Shown piece after piece: positions 44,198 to 53,354 of a stretch of DNA of 54,410 nucleotides. Under the pieces are notes generated by a model. It worked only from the letters and a program-made list of their open reading frames with translations, was not told the DNA's origin and searched no databases. The first letter of the stretch is position 1. Every line of letters starts with the position of its first letter. The DNA lies in assembly GCA_013360485.1 (NCBI GenBank), contig JABWBN010000004.1, forward strand, positions 1-54,410. Direction: 5' to 3'. A program made the translations under genes and the position numbers. Source of the DNA: Burkholderiaceae bacterium (GTDB lineage: Bacteria > Pseudomonadota > Gammaproteobacteria > Burkholderiales > Burkholderiaceae_C).

Positions 44198-46288
44198 ATG
44201 ACACTGGAGACCACCCGCCGGTTCACACAGCGGTTGCACCGCCGCTATGCCGGGTACACGCTCGGTGTCATCGCGTTCGTCATCGTGCTCGCGGCTGCCG
44301 AGCGCAGCGGATGGCCGCGCCATTGGATCGGCGGCAGCTTCCTGGTTGCCACGGTGTTGGTCTATGCCGGCATCGGCTTGTTCAGCCGCACAACCGACGA
44401 GGCCGAGTACTACGTAGCGGGGCGGCGCGTGCCCGCGATGTACAACGGCATGGCCACCGCCGCCGACTGGATGTCGGCGGCGTCCTTCCTGGGCACGGCA
44501 GGGGTGCTCTACCTCCAAGGATACGGTGGTTTGGCCTACATCATCGGCTGGACTGGCGGCTACTGTCTGGTCGCGGTGCTACTGGCGCCCTACCTGCGGC
44601 GTTTTGGCCAGTTCACCATCCCTGATTTTCTGGGCGCTCGCTATGGCGGGGTGCTTCCGCGACTGATCGGCGTGGCCGCGGCCGTGACCGTTTCCTTCGT
44701 CTACGTGGTGGTTCAGGTCTACGGCGTGGGCTTGATCACGTCGCACCTGACCGGCTTCAGTTTCGAGATCGGGATCTTCGTCGGGCTCGGCGGCGTACTT
44801 GTGTGCTCGTTCCTTGGCGGCATGCGCGCGGTTACGTGGACGCAGGTAGCCCAGTACATCGTACTGATCCTCGCCTACATGGTCCCGGTGGTCTGGATGA
44901 ACCTCAGCCAGACGGGCTCCTGGACGCCACTGCTGACCTATGGCCACCAGTTGCGTGTGGTCGTTCAACGTGAGGGCGAGTTGTTGGCCGACCCGGCCGA
45001 ACGCCAAGTCCAGGCGATCTGGGCACATCGCGCAGAAGAGGCGCGACGCAAACTGGCCGATGTGCCCGCCGCCATGGTCGAGGACGCGCAGCGGCTGGCG
45101 CGGGAGCGCGAGTCCCTGCGCGCAGAAGACGCCCCGCTGGCACGCATCCAGCAGATCGAGCGAGCGATCCGCCGGCAACCACGTACTGAAGCCGGTGCAC
45201 GCGCCACCTATGAGCGCGATCTCACACTGGCGCTCCAGCAGTCGCAGCCACTGGCGGGGGTGTCCCCTCAAACTGAGCCCTTCGCACAGCCGGGTGACAG
45301 TGGTGCGAAGGAGGTAGGTGCGCAGATCGCCTCTCGGCGCAACTTCCTGGCACTGGTTTTCTGCCTGATGATGGGCACGGCTGCCATGCCGCATGTGCTG
45401 ACACGCTACTACACGACTGCGTCAGTGGCCGATGCCCGACGGTCGGTAGGGTGGTCCCTGGCGTTCATCGTGCTTCTGTACTTGTGTGCGCCGGCATTGG
45501 CGGTCATGGTGAAGTATCAGGTCTTCACCGAGTTGGTCGGGACATCGTTCGGGTCGCTGCCTGACTGGCTGCGCCGGTGGTCACGCCTGGACGCTGGGCT
45601 GGCTTGGGTGCAGGACGTCAACGGCGATGGAGTGCTGCAGTTCGGCGAGTTGCGTCTGGCCAGTGACATGCTCGTGCTGGCGGCTCCCGAATTGGGCGGA
45701 TTGCCGCTGGTGGTGACCTACCTGGTGGCCGCGGGGGGCTTGGCTGCGGCGCTTTCCACAGCCGACGGCCTGCTGCTGACGATTTCGAACGCGTTGTCGC
45801 ATGACCTCTATTACCGCATCCTGAATCCTCGCGCGTCCGCGGTCCGCAGGGTGATGTTCTCCAAGCTGATGGTCCTGGTGACGGCGGTGGGTGCGGCGTG
45901 GGTGGCATCGTTGCGGATTGCCGGCATCTTGCCATTCGTGACCGCTGCGTTCTCGCTGGCTGCTGCCGCCTTTTTCCCGGCATTGGTGGCGGGCGTGTTC
46001 TGGCGCCGAGCCAACAGGGCTGGTGCCACTGCGGGCATGTTGGTCGGCCTGACCGTCTGCGCCGGCTACATGGTGGCCGGCCTGACGCCGGCTCGGTCGT
46101 GGCTGGGCTGGACACCAGAGCCCGTGCGGTGGTTCGACATCGAACCGGTCTCGGCCGGCGTCTTTGGCGTGCCCGCCGGTGCGCTCGCGCTGGTGCTGGT
46201 GAGCCTTCTGACGCCACCGCCTGCCCGCGAGCAGATCGAGATGGTTGACCGCTTGCGGCGCCCAGAACCCGTCCGCATCAAGGACTGA
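44198..46288 (+). CDS. Sodium/solute symporter (SSS family, VC_2705-like) with a coiled-coil insertion and EF-hand-like loop
   Basis: This is a member of the SSS transporter family with about 13 transmembrane helices; the VC_2705 group includes acetate/carboxylate-type permeases, but the substrate is not known. From ATG 44198 it has 696 residues; GTG 44159 would add 13. The core motifs [35 protein letters not shown] and [20 protein letters not shown] are clear. A charged helical insertion of about 130 residues (roughly 44940-45330) interrupts the helices, and a perfect EF-hand loop, [12 protein letters not shown] (45614-45649), lies in a later loop. It follows ppsA by 39 nt, which could fit a role in gluconeogenic substrate uptake; that link is an inference. 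Confidence 0.85.
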   Translation: MTLETTRRFTQRLHRRYAGYTLGVIAFVIVLAAAERSGWPRHWIGGSFLVATVLVYAGIGLFSRTTDEAEYYVAGRRVPAMYNGMATAADWMSAASFLGTAGVLYLQGYGGLAYIIGWTGGYCLVAVLLAPYLRRFGQFTIPDFLGARYGGVLPRLIGVAAAVTVSFVYVVVQVYGVGLITSHLTGFSFEIGIFVGLGGVLVCSFLGGMRAVTWTQVAQYIVLILAYMVPVVWMNLSQTGSWTPLLTYGHQLRVVVQREGELLADPAERQVQAIWAHRAEEARRKLADVPAAMVEDAQRLARERESLRAEDAPLARIQQIERAIRRQPRTEAGARATYERDLTLALQQSQPLAGVSPQTEPFAQPGDSGAKEVGAQIASRRNFLALVFCLMMGTAAMPHVLTRYYTTASVADARRSVGWSLAFIVLLYLCAPALAVMVKYQVFTELVGTSFGSLPDWLRRWSRLDAGLAWVQDVNGDGVLQFGELRLASDMLVLAAPELGGLPLVVTYLVAAGGLAAALSTADGLLLTISNALSHDLYYRILNPRASAVRRVMFSKLMVLVTAVGAAWVASLRIAGILPFVTAAFSLAAAAFFPALVAGVFWRRANRAGATAGMLVGLTVCAGYMVAGLTPARSWLGWTPEPVRWFDIEPVSAGVFGVPAGALALVLVSLLTPPPAREQIEMVDRLRRPEPVRIKD

Positions 46289-46310
46289 CCCCCGGACTGC
46301 AGTGTCGGGC

Positions 46311-46316
46311 TATAAT
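46311..46316 (+). promoter_or_regulatory. Candidate -10 box for the rpsF operon
   Basis: A consensus TATAAT lies 112 nt before the rpsF ATG. The best -35 candidate, CTGACC (46285-46290), is 20 bp away, longer than ideal. The remaining leader would be about 105 nt. Confidence 0.45.
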
Positions 46317-46428
46317 CTTCAGCTTTTTCCAGCGCGAGGCCCCTAGGGGAATTCAAGCGCAACTTGCCACACCGGCGTACCGACGCCGCCGGGTGGCTTC
46401 CGATCCACGGAACCCACAAGGAGTGTTC

Positions 46429-46791
46429 ATGCGTCATTACGAGATCGTGCTCGTGATCCACCCGGATCAAAGCGAGCAGGTTCCAGCCATGCTGGAGCGT
46501 TACAAGGGCATCGTCACCGCCGCCGGCGGCAAGGTGCACCGGGTCGAGGACTGGGGCCGCCGTCAGATGGCCTACATGATCCAGAAGCTCGCCAAGGCGC
46601 ACTATGTGTGCCTGAACATCGAGGCCTCCAAGGAGACCCTGGCAGAGCTGGAGACCGGCTTCCGCTACAACGATGCCGTGCTGCGCCACCTCACGGTGGC
46701 CAAGAGCAAGGCCGAAACCGCGCCGTCGATCATGATGAAGGCGGTCGAGAAGGAAGAGGCCCGCAAGGCCGCCCAGGAGGCCAGCGCCTGA
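46429..46791 (+). CDS. rpsF: 30S ribosomal protein S6
   Basis: S6 binds the central domain of 16S rRNA together with S18. The start is ATG 46429 ([18 protein letters not shown], 120 residues), preceded by AAGGAG; the longer frame to 46393 is not part of the family. The central [19 protein letters not shown] is characteristic. The C-terminal tail is Lys/Glu/Ala-rich. It is the first gene of rpsF-priB-rpsR-rplI. Confidence 0.97.
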   Translation: MRHYEIVLVIHPDQSEQVPAMLERYKGIVTAAGGKVHRVEDWGRRQMAYMIQKLAKAHYVCLNIEASKETLAELETGFRYNDAVLRHLTVAKSKAETAPSIMMKAVEKEEARKAAQEASA

Positions 46792-46832
46792 TCGACGACA
46801 GCACCGCTGCGACCCGCGACGGTGGGGCAGGC

Positions 46833-47114
46833 CTGAACCGATTGGTTCTGACGGCCCGACTGGTCGAACGAGGGGCGCTGCGCTACACGCCAGCCGGACT
46901 GCCGGCCCTCGACCTCAAGCTTCAGCATGAGTCAGTGGCCACCGAGGACGGACAGTCGCGCAAGGTCTCCCTGGAGATCAAGGCCCTGGGCGTGGGCGCG
47001 ATCACGCAGCCCTTGGGTGCGCTGGCATTGGGCAGTCCTGGCGACTTCGCCGGCTTCCTGGCCACAACCCGCAACGGCCGCGGTCTGCTGTTCCACATCA
47101 CGTCGCTCGCCTGA
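46833..47114 (+). CDS. priB: Primosomal replication protein N (PriB), non-ATG start
   Basis: PriB is a small OB-fold single-strand DNA-binding protein that helps PriA and DnaT reload DnaB at stalled forks. The 93-residue protein matches PriB throughout (RLVLTARLVERGALRYTPAG, LDLKLQHESV, LLFHIT). No ATG or GTG in this frame lies near the family N-terminus. Homologues begin MNRL, which aligns exactly with CTG AAC CGA TTG at 46833, and GTGGGG lies 5 nt upstream of this CTG. A TTG at 46842 is the alternative. The position between rpsF and rpsR is canonical. Confidence 0.88.
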   Translation: MNRLVLTARLVERGALRYTPAGLPALDLKLQHESVATEDGQSRKVSLEIKALGVGAITQPLGALALGSPGDFAGFLATTRNGRGLLFHITSLA

Positions 47115-47155
47115 CGAGCCCCGTATCCATACCCAAGATCTGAAAGAGGTGCATC

Positions 47156-47446
47156 ATGGCCCCGCCCCGTGGCAAAGGTAAGTTCTCGAAGGACCGCAAG
47201 CCCAAGCGCAATCAGCAGTCGCTGCTGTTCAAGCGCAAGCGCTTCTGCCGCTTCACCGTCGCTGGTGTCGAGGAAATCGACTACAAGGACATCGACGTCC
47301 TGCGCGACTTCGTTGGCGAAAACGGCAAGATCACGCCGGCGCGCCTGACGGGCACGCGCGCGTTCTACCAGCGCCAGCTCACCACCGCCATCAAGCGCGC
47401 GCGCTTCCTGGCGCTGCTGCCCTACAGCGATCAGCATCGCGTCTGA
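47156..47446 (+). CDS. rpsR: 30S ribosomal protein S18
   Basis: S18 pairs with S6 on the 30S platform. The 96-residue protein contains the S18 signature from [20 protein letters not shown] to [10 protein letters not shown] and [20 protein letters not shown]. The N-terminal extension ([19 protein letters not shown]) is basic and common in betaproteobacteria. AAAGAGGTG precedes the start. rplI follows by 16 nt. Confidence 0.97.
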   Translation: MAPPRGKGKFSKDRKPKRNQQSLLFKRKRFCRFTVAGVEEIDYKDIDVLRDFVGENGKITPARLTGTRAFYQRQLTTAIKRARFLALLPYSDQHRV

Positions 47447-47462
47447 GCAAGGAGACATCGAC

Positions 47463-47915
47463 ATGCAAGTGATCCTGCTCGACAAGGTGGCCAACCTGGG
47501 CAACCTGGGTGACGTCGTCAAAGTAAAGGACGGCTACGCCCGCAATTTCCTGATCCCGACCAAGCGCGCTCGTCGCGCCACCGATTCGGCGATCAAGGAA
47601 TTCGAAGCCCGCCGCGCCGAATTGGAAAAGGTCGCCGCAGAGAAGCTGGCTGCCGCCCAGGCTCTGGGCGAGAAGATGGCCGGCAAGACCGTCACCGTCT
47701 CGCAGAAGGCCGGCGTCGACGGCCGTCTGTTCGGCTCGGTGACGAACGCTGACATCGCCGAAGGCCTCAAGAAGCTGGGCTTCGATGTCGTCAAGGCGCA
47801 AGTGCGCCTGCCCAACGGCCCGCTGAAGACTGTGGGCGAGCACCCGGTTTCGGTTGCGGCGCACACTGACGTGGTGGTCGACGTGACCGTCCAAGTGGTG
47901 GCCGAGGCGGAATAA
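47463..47915 (+). CDS. rplI: 50S ribosomal protein L9
   Basis: L9 binds domain V of 23S rRNA and helps prevent frameshifting. The 150-residue protein opens with the L9 signature [20 protein letters not shown] and [13 protein letters not shown], then a long connecting helix (about 42-75) and a C-terminal domain. AAGGAG is the ribosome-binding site. A terminator follows 50 nt after the stop. Confidence 0.98.
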   Translation: MQVILLDKVANLGNLGDVVKVKDGYARNFLIPTKRARRATDSAIKEFEARRAELEKVAAEKLAAAQALGEKMAGKTVTVSQKAGVDGRLFGSVTNADIAEGLKKLGFDVVKAQVRLPNGPLKTVGEHPVSVAAHTDVVVDVTVQVVAEAE

Positions 47916-47964
47916 CCTCCGCACGAACACCCGCGCGCCGTCCTCCGGCCGCGTGCAGAACAAT

Positions 47965-47988
47965 GGGCCGGCACTGCCGGCCCTTTTT
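47965..47988 (+). terminator. Rho-independent terminator of the rpsF-priB-rpsR-rplI operon
   Basis: GGGCCGG-CACTG-CCGGCCC is a perfect GC-rich hairpin followed by TTTTT. The stem can extend to 9 bp. It separates the ribosomal operon from dnaB. Confidence 0.88.
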
Positions 47989-48128
47989 CATGGGTGCACC
48001 CGGCGCGGATGCACTCATGCGGATCGCGGGCATGGCCGTTGTCGCGATTTCCCCTGCATGCCCACCGCATCTCCACAGCCTTGCCCACAGGGCGCGTGGC
48101 CGGTCCCGAATATGATGAACGGCTCACC

Positions 48129-49541
48129 ATGAACACTGCACTGCGCAACGCCGATGCTGCCCCGATGGACGACGAGGTCGCCCGGCTGCGGGTCCCGCCG
48201 CATTCCACGGAGGCCGAGCAGAGCGTGCTCGGCGGCCTGCTGATCGACAACCTCGCCTGGGATCGCGCCGGTGACGTGGTGACCGACAGCGACTTCTATC
48301 GGTATGAGCACCGCGAGATTTTCAATGCCATTGCCACGCTGATCAACGCCAGCAAACCGGCTGATGTCATCACCGTGTACGAGCAACTGCAGAGCGTGGG
48401 CAAGGCCGATGCGATCGGCGGGCTGGCTTACCTCAATGCCCTGGCTCAGAGCGTGCCCAGTGCCGCCAATCTCAGGCGTTATGCCGAGATCGTGCGTGAG
48501 CGCGCGATCCTGCGCAAGCTCATCTCGGCGTCAGACGAAATCGCCACCAGTGCCTTCAACCCGCAGGGCCGACCGGTGTCGCAGGTACTCGACGAAGCCG
48601 AGGGCAAGATCTTCAAGATCGGCGAGGAAGGGCAACGCAACAAGCACGGTTTCGTCAGCATCAGCCAGCTGGCGGTGCAACTGATCGACCGGGTGACCGA
48701 GCTGTATGAGAACGGTGCCGAGGAAGTGACAGGCGTGCGCACCGGCTTCTATGACATGGACCGCATGACCGCCGGCCTGCAGAAAGGGGACCTGGTCATC
48801 CTGGCAGCGCGCCCATCGATGGGCAAGACCGCTTTTGCGTTGAACATTGCCGAGAACGTGGCTGTGAGCGAAGGCCTGCCGGTGCTGGTGTTCTCCATGG
48901 AAATGGGTGCTTCGCAACTGGCACTGCGCATGGTCGGGTCGCTCGGGCGCATCGACCAGAGCGGGCTGCGCACGGGGCGCATCAAGGACGACGAGTGGGG
49001 GCGCCTCACCGAGGCGGTCGACAAGCTCGGCAAGGCGCCCCTGTACATCGACGAGACCCCGGGCCTCAACCCGGCCGAGTTGAGAGCGCGTGCACGCCGC
49101 ATGGCGCGCCAGTACGGCGGCACCCTGGGCCTCATCGTCATCGACTACCTGCAACTGATGAGCGGCACGGCCAAGTCCGACGGCGAAAACCGGGCCACCG
49201 AGCTGTCGGAAATCTCACGCAGCCTGAAGGCGCTGGCCAAGGAACTGCAATGCCCGGTGATCGCGCTGTCGCAGCTCAACCGCTCGGTCGAGACGCGCAC
49301 CGACAAGCGGCCCATGATGAGCGATCTGCGCGAGTCCGGCGCTATCGAGCAGGACGCCGACGTCATCATGTTCATCTACCGCGACGAGTACTACACGAAG
49401 GACCAGTGCAAGGAACCCGGCGTGGCCGAGATCATCATTGGCAAACAGCGCAACGGCCCGGTGGGTACGATCAAGCTGACTTTCCTGAAGCCGTTGACGA
49501 AGTTCGACAACATGGCCGCGGGCAGCGGCGGCGAGTACTGA
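48129..49541 (+). CDS. dnaB: Replicative DNA helicase DnaB
   Basis: DnaB is the hexameric helicase that unwinds DNA 5'-3' at the fork. I start at ATG 48129 (470 residues); the longer frame adds non-family sequence. The N-terminal domain starts RVPPHSTEAEQSVLGGLLID, and the RecA-like domain has the Walker A AARPSMGKTAFALN, Walker B LIVIDYLQLM and the arginine-finger region. No intein is present. It lies after rplI as in most betaproteobacteria, with its own 140-bp upstream region past the terminator. Confidence 0.98.
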   Translation: MNTALRNADAAPMDDEVARLRVPPHSTEAEQSVLGGLLIDNLAWDRAGDVVTDSDFYRYEHREIFNAIATLINASKPADVITVYEQLQSVGKADAIGGLAYLNALAQSVPSAANLRRYAEIVRERAILRKLISASDEIATSAFNPQGRPVSQVLDEAEGKIFKIGEEGQRNKHGFVSISQLAVQLIDRVTELYENGAEEVTGVRTGFYDMDRMTAGLQKGDLVILAARPSMGKTAFALNIAENVAVSEGLPVLVFSMEMGASQLALRMVGSLGRIDQSGLRTGRIKDDEWGRLTEAVDKLGKAPLYIDETPGLNPAELRARARRMARQYGGTLGLIVIDYLQLMSGTAKSDGENRATELSEISRSLKALAKELQCPVIALSQLNRSVETRTDKRPMMSDLRESGAIEQDADVIMFIYRDEYYTKDQCKEPGVAEIIIGKQRNGPVGTIKLTFLKPLTKFDNMAAGSGGEY

Positions 49542-49587
49542 TCGGCCCCTGAACCTGCCGACAGGCGCGCAAGCGCAGGCTGGGCGC

Positions 49588-51213
49588 TCAGGTTCGGACC
49601 ACCAGGCCGCCAGGGGATCGGCCGGTGCGGCGCACACCGGCCAGGTGGGTGATGGGCTGACAGTAGCGACGCTGCAGCGCTGCGGCCTCGGCCAGAAGCG
49701 CGTCCTGGCCTTCGATGGCGCCGGCATGGCGACGCGCGACAAGGCCGGCCATCTCGATGAGCTTGGCATTGCGCGTGTCGGTGCCCTGGCGCAGCAGCTC
49801 GGCGACCGCCACTCCGGGGCGTCCTCGCACCGAGTGGGCCATGGCCTCCTCGGCGATGGCGGTGATGGTGGCGTGGCAGCCGCGTATCACCGAGGCCACC
49901 GGTTCGCGCCGCTGGGCCGATGCGACCAGGACTTCGGTCACGGCCTTCGAGACGCAGAAGCGCATCGCGATGGCGCGCGCCAGGTTCTCCATCTCGTCGG
50001 GCTCGACCGCATCCGAGGGCAGTCGCGTCCACAGCGCCAGCAGGATGTTTGATGCCTCGACGTCGAAGCCGTCGTCGTCGACACCTGCGGCCAGGCTTCG
50101 CGCCAGGGCCACGGCTTCATCACTCTTGCGCGCCAGCAACAGCCGCAGCGCGCTGGACGCGACTTCCATGCGCTGCAGGCGGCGGGAGTCGGGGTGCCGC
50201 TCCAAGAACTTGCGGATCAAGTCGCAGGCCACCCCGAGCGCCTTGGTGTCGGCCGTGTCATGGCGCAGAAGTGCCAGCAACATCAGCGTCAGCGCATCGA
50301 ACAGCTTGGACTTCAGCCCCATGGCGACCACGCGGTCCAGCATGCGGATCGCTTCGTCGCGCTCGCCTTCGTAGAACGCCAGCGTGCCGCAATGCTGCAG
50401 GCGCAGCATGCACCCGGGCGTGAGCTGCGCGGCCGTGCGGTAGGTCATCAGAGCGTTCGAGAATTCACCCTGGTCCACCTGCAGCCGCCCGAGGACGTCG
50501 TAGCCGTCGGCATGCTCGGGGCTGTCGCGCAGCAGCGCTTCCACGGTTCGCCGCGCGGGTGTCACTTCCCCGGCTGCGAACTGCGCCCGACCAACTCCCA
50601 GGCGCGCCCAGGGAATGTTCTTCTCATTGGCCACCGTTTCGTAAATCTGCCGGGCCTCGGCCTGCCGGTCCAACTTCAGCAGCAACTCGGAAGCCAGGCG
50701 GGCACAAAAGAGCCAGTACGACTCCCGCGCGTGGTAGCGGCGCAGGCAGAGCTTGGCTGCCTCGGCGTGGCGACCTTGTTCCAGGGCCTCGAAGATGTCG
50801 CACAGCACACGCTTGCGGCGCCGCGCCTCGATCAAGCGCTCACCGAGTGCTTGGGCGGTGTAGGGCTTGAGCAGGTAGCTGTCCAGCGCGGCCTCGGCCG
50901 CCTCGACCACCTTCGAGTAGGTGGCTTCGCCCGTGACCATGATGAAAACGGTGGAGTAGGGCAGCAGGTTCTCGCGACGCAACTCGTCGAGCAGGTCCTG
51001 GCCCGACATGTCGGTGCCCTCGAAGTGGTAGTCGCACAGGACGATGTCGTAGGGCCGCTGCTCGAGGGCGAGCCGCGCTTCGGTCACCCGGCTGGTCTGC
51101 TTGACGTGGCCGACGCCAAGGTCGCGCAACTGAGCCGCCATCACGCTGCGCGATGTCGGATTGCCGTCGATCACCAGGGCGTGGGCGCGATCGATGTCGC
51201 GGTCGATCATCAT
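49588..51213 (-). CDS. Response regulator with receiver domain and TPR region
   Basis: The 541-residue protein has an N-terminal receiver domain (about 10-135) with the phosphoacceptor Asp in DIVLCDYHFEG, the Thr switch in FIMVTGEA and the conserved Lys in SYLLKPYT. The rest is a helical region with TPR-like repeats (for example ESYWLFCARLASELLLKLDR and ALMTYRTAAQLTPGCMLRLQ) and no DNA-binding or enzymatic output domain. It should therefore act through protein contacts. Start at ATG 51213, the first of two adjacent ATGs after a G-rich ribosome-binding site. No histidine kinase gene is nearby. The target is unknown. Confidence 0.85.
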   Translation of the reverse strand: MMIDRDIDRAHALVIDGNPTSRSVMAAQLRDLGVGHVKQTSRVTEARLALEQRPYDIVLCDYHFEGTDMSGQDLLDELRRENLLPYSTVFIMVTGEATYSKVVEAAEAALDSYLLKPYTAQALGERLIEARRRKRVLCDIFEALEQGRHAEAAKLCLRRYHARESYWLFCARLASELLLKLDRQAEARQIYETVANEKNIPWARLGVGRAQFAAGEVTPARRTVEALLRDSPEHADGYDVLGRLQVDQGEFSNALMTYRTAAQLTPGCMLRLQHCGTLAFYEGERDEAIRMLDRVVAMGLKSKLFDALTLMLLALLRHDTADTKALGVACDLIRKFLERHPDSRRLQRMEVASSALRLLLARKSDEAVALARSLAAGVDDDGFDVEASNILLALWTRLPSDAVEPDEMENLARAIAMRFCVSKAVTEVLVASAQRREPVASVIRGCHATITAIAEEAMAHSVRGRPGVAVAELLRQGTDTRNAKLIEMAGLVARRHAGAIEGQDALLAEAAALQRRYCQPITHLAGVRRTGRSPGGLVVRT

Positions 51214-51366
51214 GCCCGGCCCCCCTCGGTCGGGAAGGCGGGTCGGCGGCGACACGGCGGGTTGGCACTGGGCATGGCAGATGGCGTGACAGGGGCTCCT
51301 TCCGCCATATCGGCCATTCCCGGCGCCGCCTTGAGCCGTGCAGCCGGAACGGTTGTGACAGGCCGT

Positions 51367-52518
51367 CTACTTGAACAGGTCCTTCACCCGGTCGGTCCAG
51401 CTCTTGGCATTGGGCGAGTGCTTGTCGCCGCCCTTGCGCAGAGACTCGTCGAGCTCGCGCAGAAGCTTGCGCTGGTGCTCGGTGAGCTTGACGGGTGTTT
51501 CGACCGCCACATGGCAGTACAGATCGCCCGGGTAGCTGGATCGCAGTCCCTTGATGCCCTTGCCGCGCAGGCGGAAGGTCTTGCCGTGTTGCGTGCCTTC
51601 GGGCAGTTCGATCTCGGCCTTGCCGCTGAGGGTGGGAACTTCGATGGCACCGCCAAGCGCGGCTGTGATCAGTGAAACCGGCACTGTGCAGTGCAGGTCG
51701 TCGCTGTCGCGCTCGAAGATATCGTGTTCCTTGATGCGGATCTCGATGAAGAGGTCGCCCGGCGGCCCTCCGTTGGTTCCTGGCTCGCCGTTGCCCGTGG
51801 AGCGGATGCGCATCCCCTCGTTGATGCCGGCGGGTATCTTGACCTCGAGCGTCTTCTGCCGCTTGATTCGACCGGCACCGTTGCAGCTGGTGCACGGCTC
51901 GGGAATGATCTTGCCGCTGCCATGGCAGTGTGGGCAGGTTTGCTGGATGCTGAAGAAGCCCTGCCGCATGTGCACCGTGCCGCTGCCGTTGCAGGCCGTG
52001 CAGGTCTTGGCGCTGGTGCCGGGCTTGGCGCCGCTGCCGTGGCAGGCGTCACAGGTATCCCAGCTGGGAATGCGGATCTGGGCATCCTTGCCCAGAGCGG
52101 CTTCCTCCAGGGTGATTTCCATCGCGTAGGACAGATCGGCCCCGCGGTACACCTGCGAGCCGCCACCGCCGCCGCGACGACCTCCGTTGAAGATGTCGCC
52201 GAAGATGTCACCGAAGGCCTCGGCGAAGCCGCCGAAACCCTCGGCACCGGCGCCGCCGCGGAATCCAGCGCCCATCCCGCTGTTGGGGTCGACGCCCGCG
52301 TGGCCATACTGGTCGTAGGCTGCGCGCTTCTGCGTATCGGAGAGCATCTCGTAGGCCTCCTTGGCCTCCTTGAACTTCTCCTCGGCCTTCTTGGCGTCGT
52401 CACCCTGGTTGCGGTCAGGGTGGTGCTTCATGGCCAGCTTGCGGTAGGCCTTCTTGATGTCGTCGTCGGTCGCGTTGCGGGGCACGCCCAGGACGTCGTA
52501 GTAGTCGCGCTTGGCCAT
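51367..52518 (-). CDS. dnaJ: Chaperone protein DnaJ
   Basis: DnaJ hands unfolded proteins to DnaK and stimulates its ATPase. The 383-residue type I DnaJ has the J-domain with HPD ([10 protein letters not shown], about 30-40), a Gly/Phe-rich linker, four zinc-finger repeats ([32 protein letters not shown]) and the C-terminal substrate-binding domain. It is complete, but its normal upstream partner dnaK is represented only by a short tail at 52626. Confidence 0.98.
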   Translation of the reverse strand: MAKRDYYDVLGVPRNATDDDIKKAYRKLAMKHHPDRNQGDDAKKAEEKFKEAKEAYEMLSDTQKRAAYDQYGHAGVDPNSGMGAGFRGGAGAEGFGGFAEAFGDIFGDIFNGGRRGGGGGSQVYRGADLSYAMEITLEEAALGKDAQIRIPSWDTCDACHGSGAKPGTSAKTCTACNGSGTVHMRQGFFSIQQTCPHCHGSGKIIPEPCTSCNGAGRIKRQKTLEVKIPAGINEGMRIRSTGNGEPGTNGGPPGDLFIEIRIKEHDIFERDSDDLHCTVPVSLITAALGGAIEVPTLSGKAEIELPEGTQHGKTFRLRGKGIKGLRSSYPGDLYCHVAVETPVKLTEHQRKLLRELDESLRKGGDKHSPNAKSWTDRVKDLFK

Positions 52519-52625
52519 CGATCACTCGAAAGGGTAGGAATCGATTCGCCGCGCCGGGCCGCGGGCAGCGCCCGCCGGCTCGAGCGCGGCGCGTCTTCAG
52601 CTCGGGCCGCTAGGCCCGGCCCAGG

Positions 52626-53354
52626 TCACTTCTTGACTTCCTTGAACTCGGCATCCACGACGTTGTCGTCGGCCGGGCGCTTGGCTTCGCCTTGCGGCGC
52701 GGCTTCGGTCGGCGTGCCCGCCGGCTTCCAGCGCAGCGCGGCATTCGGCACCTTGACCACGCTCTCTCGGCTGTCGGTGATGATGCGCGCCGTCGCCGTC
52801 ATGCCGGGAAGCAGCTTGCGCTGCGCATTGTCGGCCGTGATCACGACGACATAGGTGACGACGTTCTGGACCGTCTGCGGCGCCAGGCGGATCTGCTTGA
52901 CCTCGCCGCGGAACTCCGGCGGCACGACGACGACCGAGTCGTCGGCGGTCTTGACGATCAGCTTCTTCACCGACGGGTTCTTCACGAGATCGGGCAGCAA
53001 GCCCTTCTCGGTCGACGTCAGCACGATGCCGTCGGCGCGGCGCTCGAGGCGCAGCATGCCGAACTTGCGGATGTTCTCGCGGACGTCGCGCTCGACGTTC
53101 GGCGGCACCGGATAGCGCGCGTGCGCGCGCAGGAACTCGAGGATCGCATCGGCCGTCAGGCCGGCCGCCGCGGCGTTCCAGATCGACAGCGGCGTGATCC
53201 GGTAGGTGTGGAAGAACTCGGGGGACTTCTCGAGCTCCGCGAACAGCGACAGGAAGTCCCGGCACTCGGTGAACCCGGGTGACGCGACCTCGAGCAGCAC
53301 CGTGCGATCCCCCTGGACCGTCAGCGATCGGACGTCCGGACTCTGGGCGTTCAT
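52626..53354 (-). CDS. Chimeric ORF: XPB-helicase N-domain / MacA-type adaptor fragment / DnaK C-terminal tail
   Basis: The 242-residue frame is a patchwork of three unrelated families. Residues 1-~150 match the N-terminal domain of bacterial XPB-type DNA helicases (TVLLEV, FAELEKSPEFFHTYRITPLS, IWNAAAAG, YPVPPNVERDVRENIRKFG). Residues ~150-215 match the beta-barrel/membrane-proximal part of MacA/HlyD efflux adaptors (TVQNVVTYVVVITADN, LLPGMTATARI, KVPNAALRWKP). The last ~20 (PADDNVVDAEFKEVKK) are the C-terminus of a betaproteobacterial DnaK. No helicase motor, adaptor hairpin, or DnaK ATPase is present. Its ATG overlaps the uvrA stop (ATGA). It is most likely an assembly or rearrangement product and unlikely to work as a protein. 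Confidence 0.8.
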   Translation of the reverse strand: MNAQSPDVRSLTVQGDRTVLLEVASPGFTECRDFLSLFAELEKSPEFFHTYRITPLSIWNAAAAGLTADAILEFLRAHARYPVPPNVERDVRENIRKFGMLRLERRADGIVLTSTEKGLLPDLVKNPSVKKLIVKTADDSVVVVPPEFRGEVKQIRLAPQTVQNVVTYVVVITADNAQRKLLPGMTATARIITDSRESVVKVPNAALRWKPAGTPTEAAPQGEAKRPADDNVVDAEFKEVKK

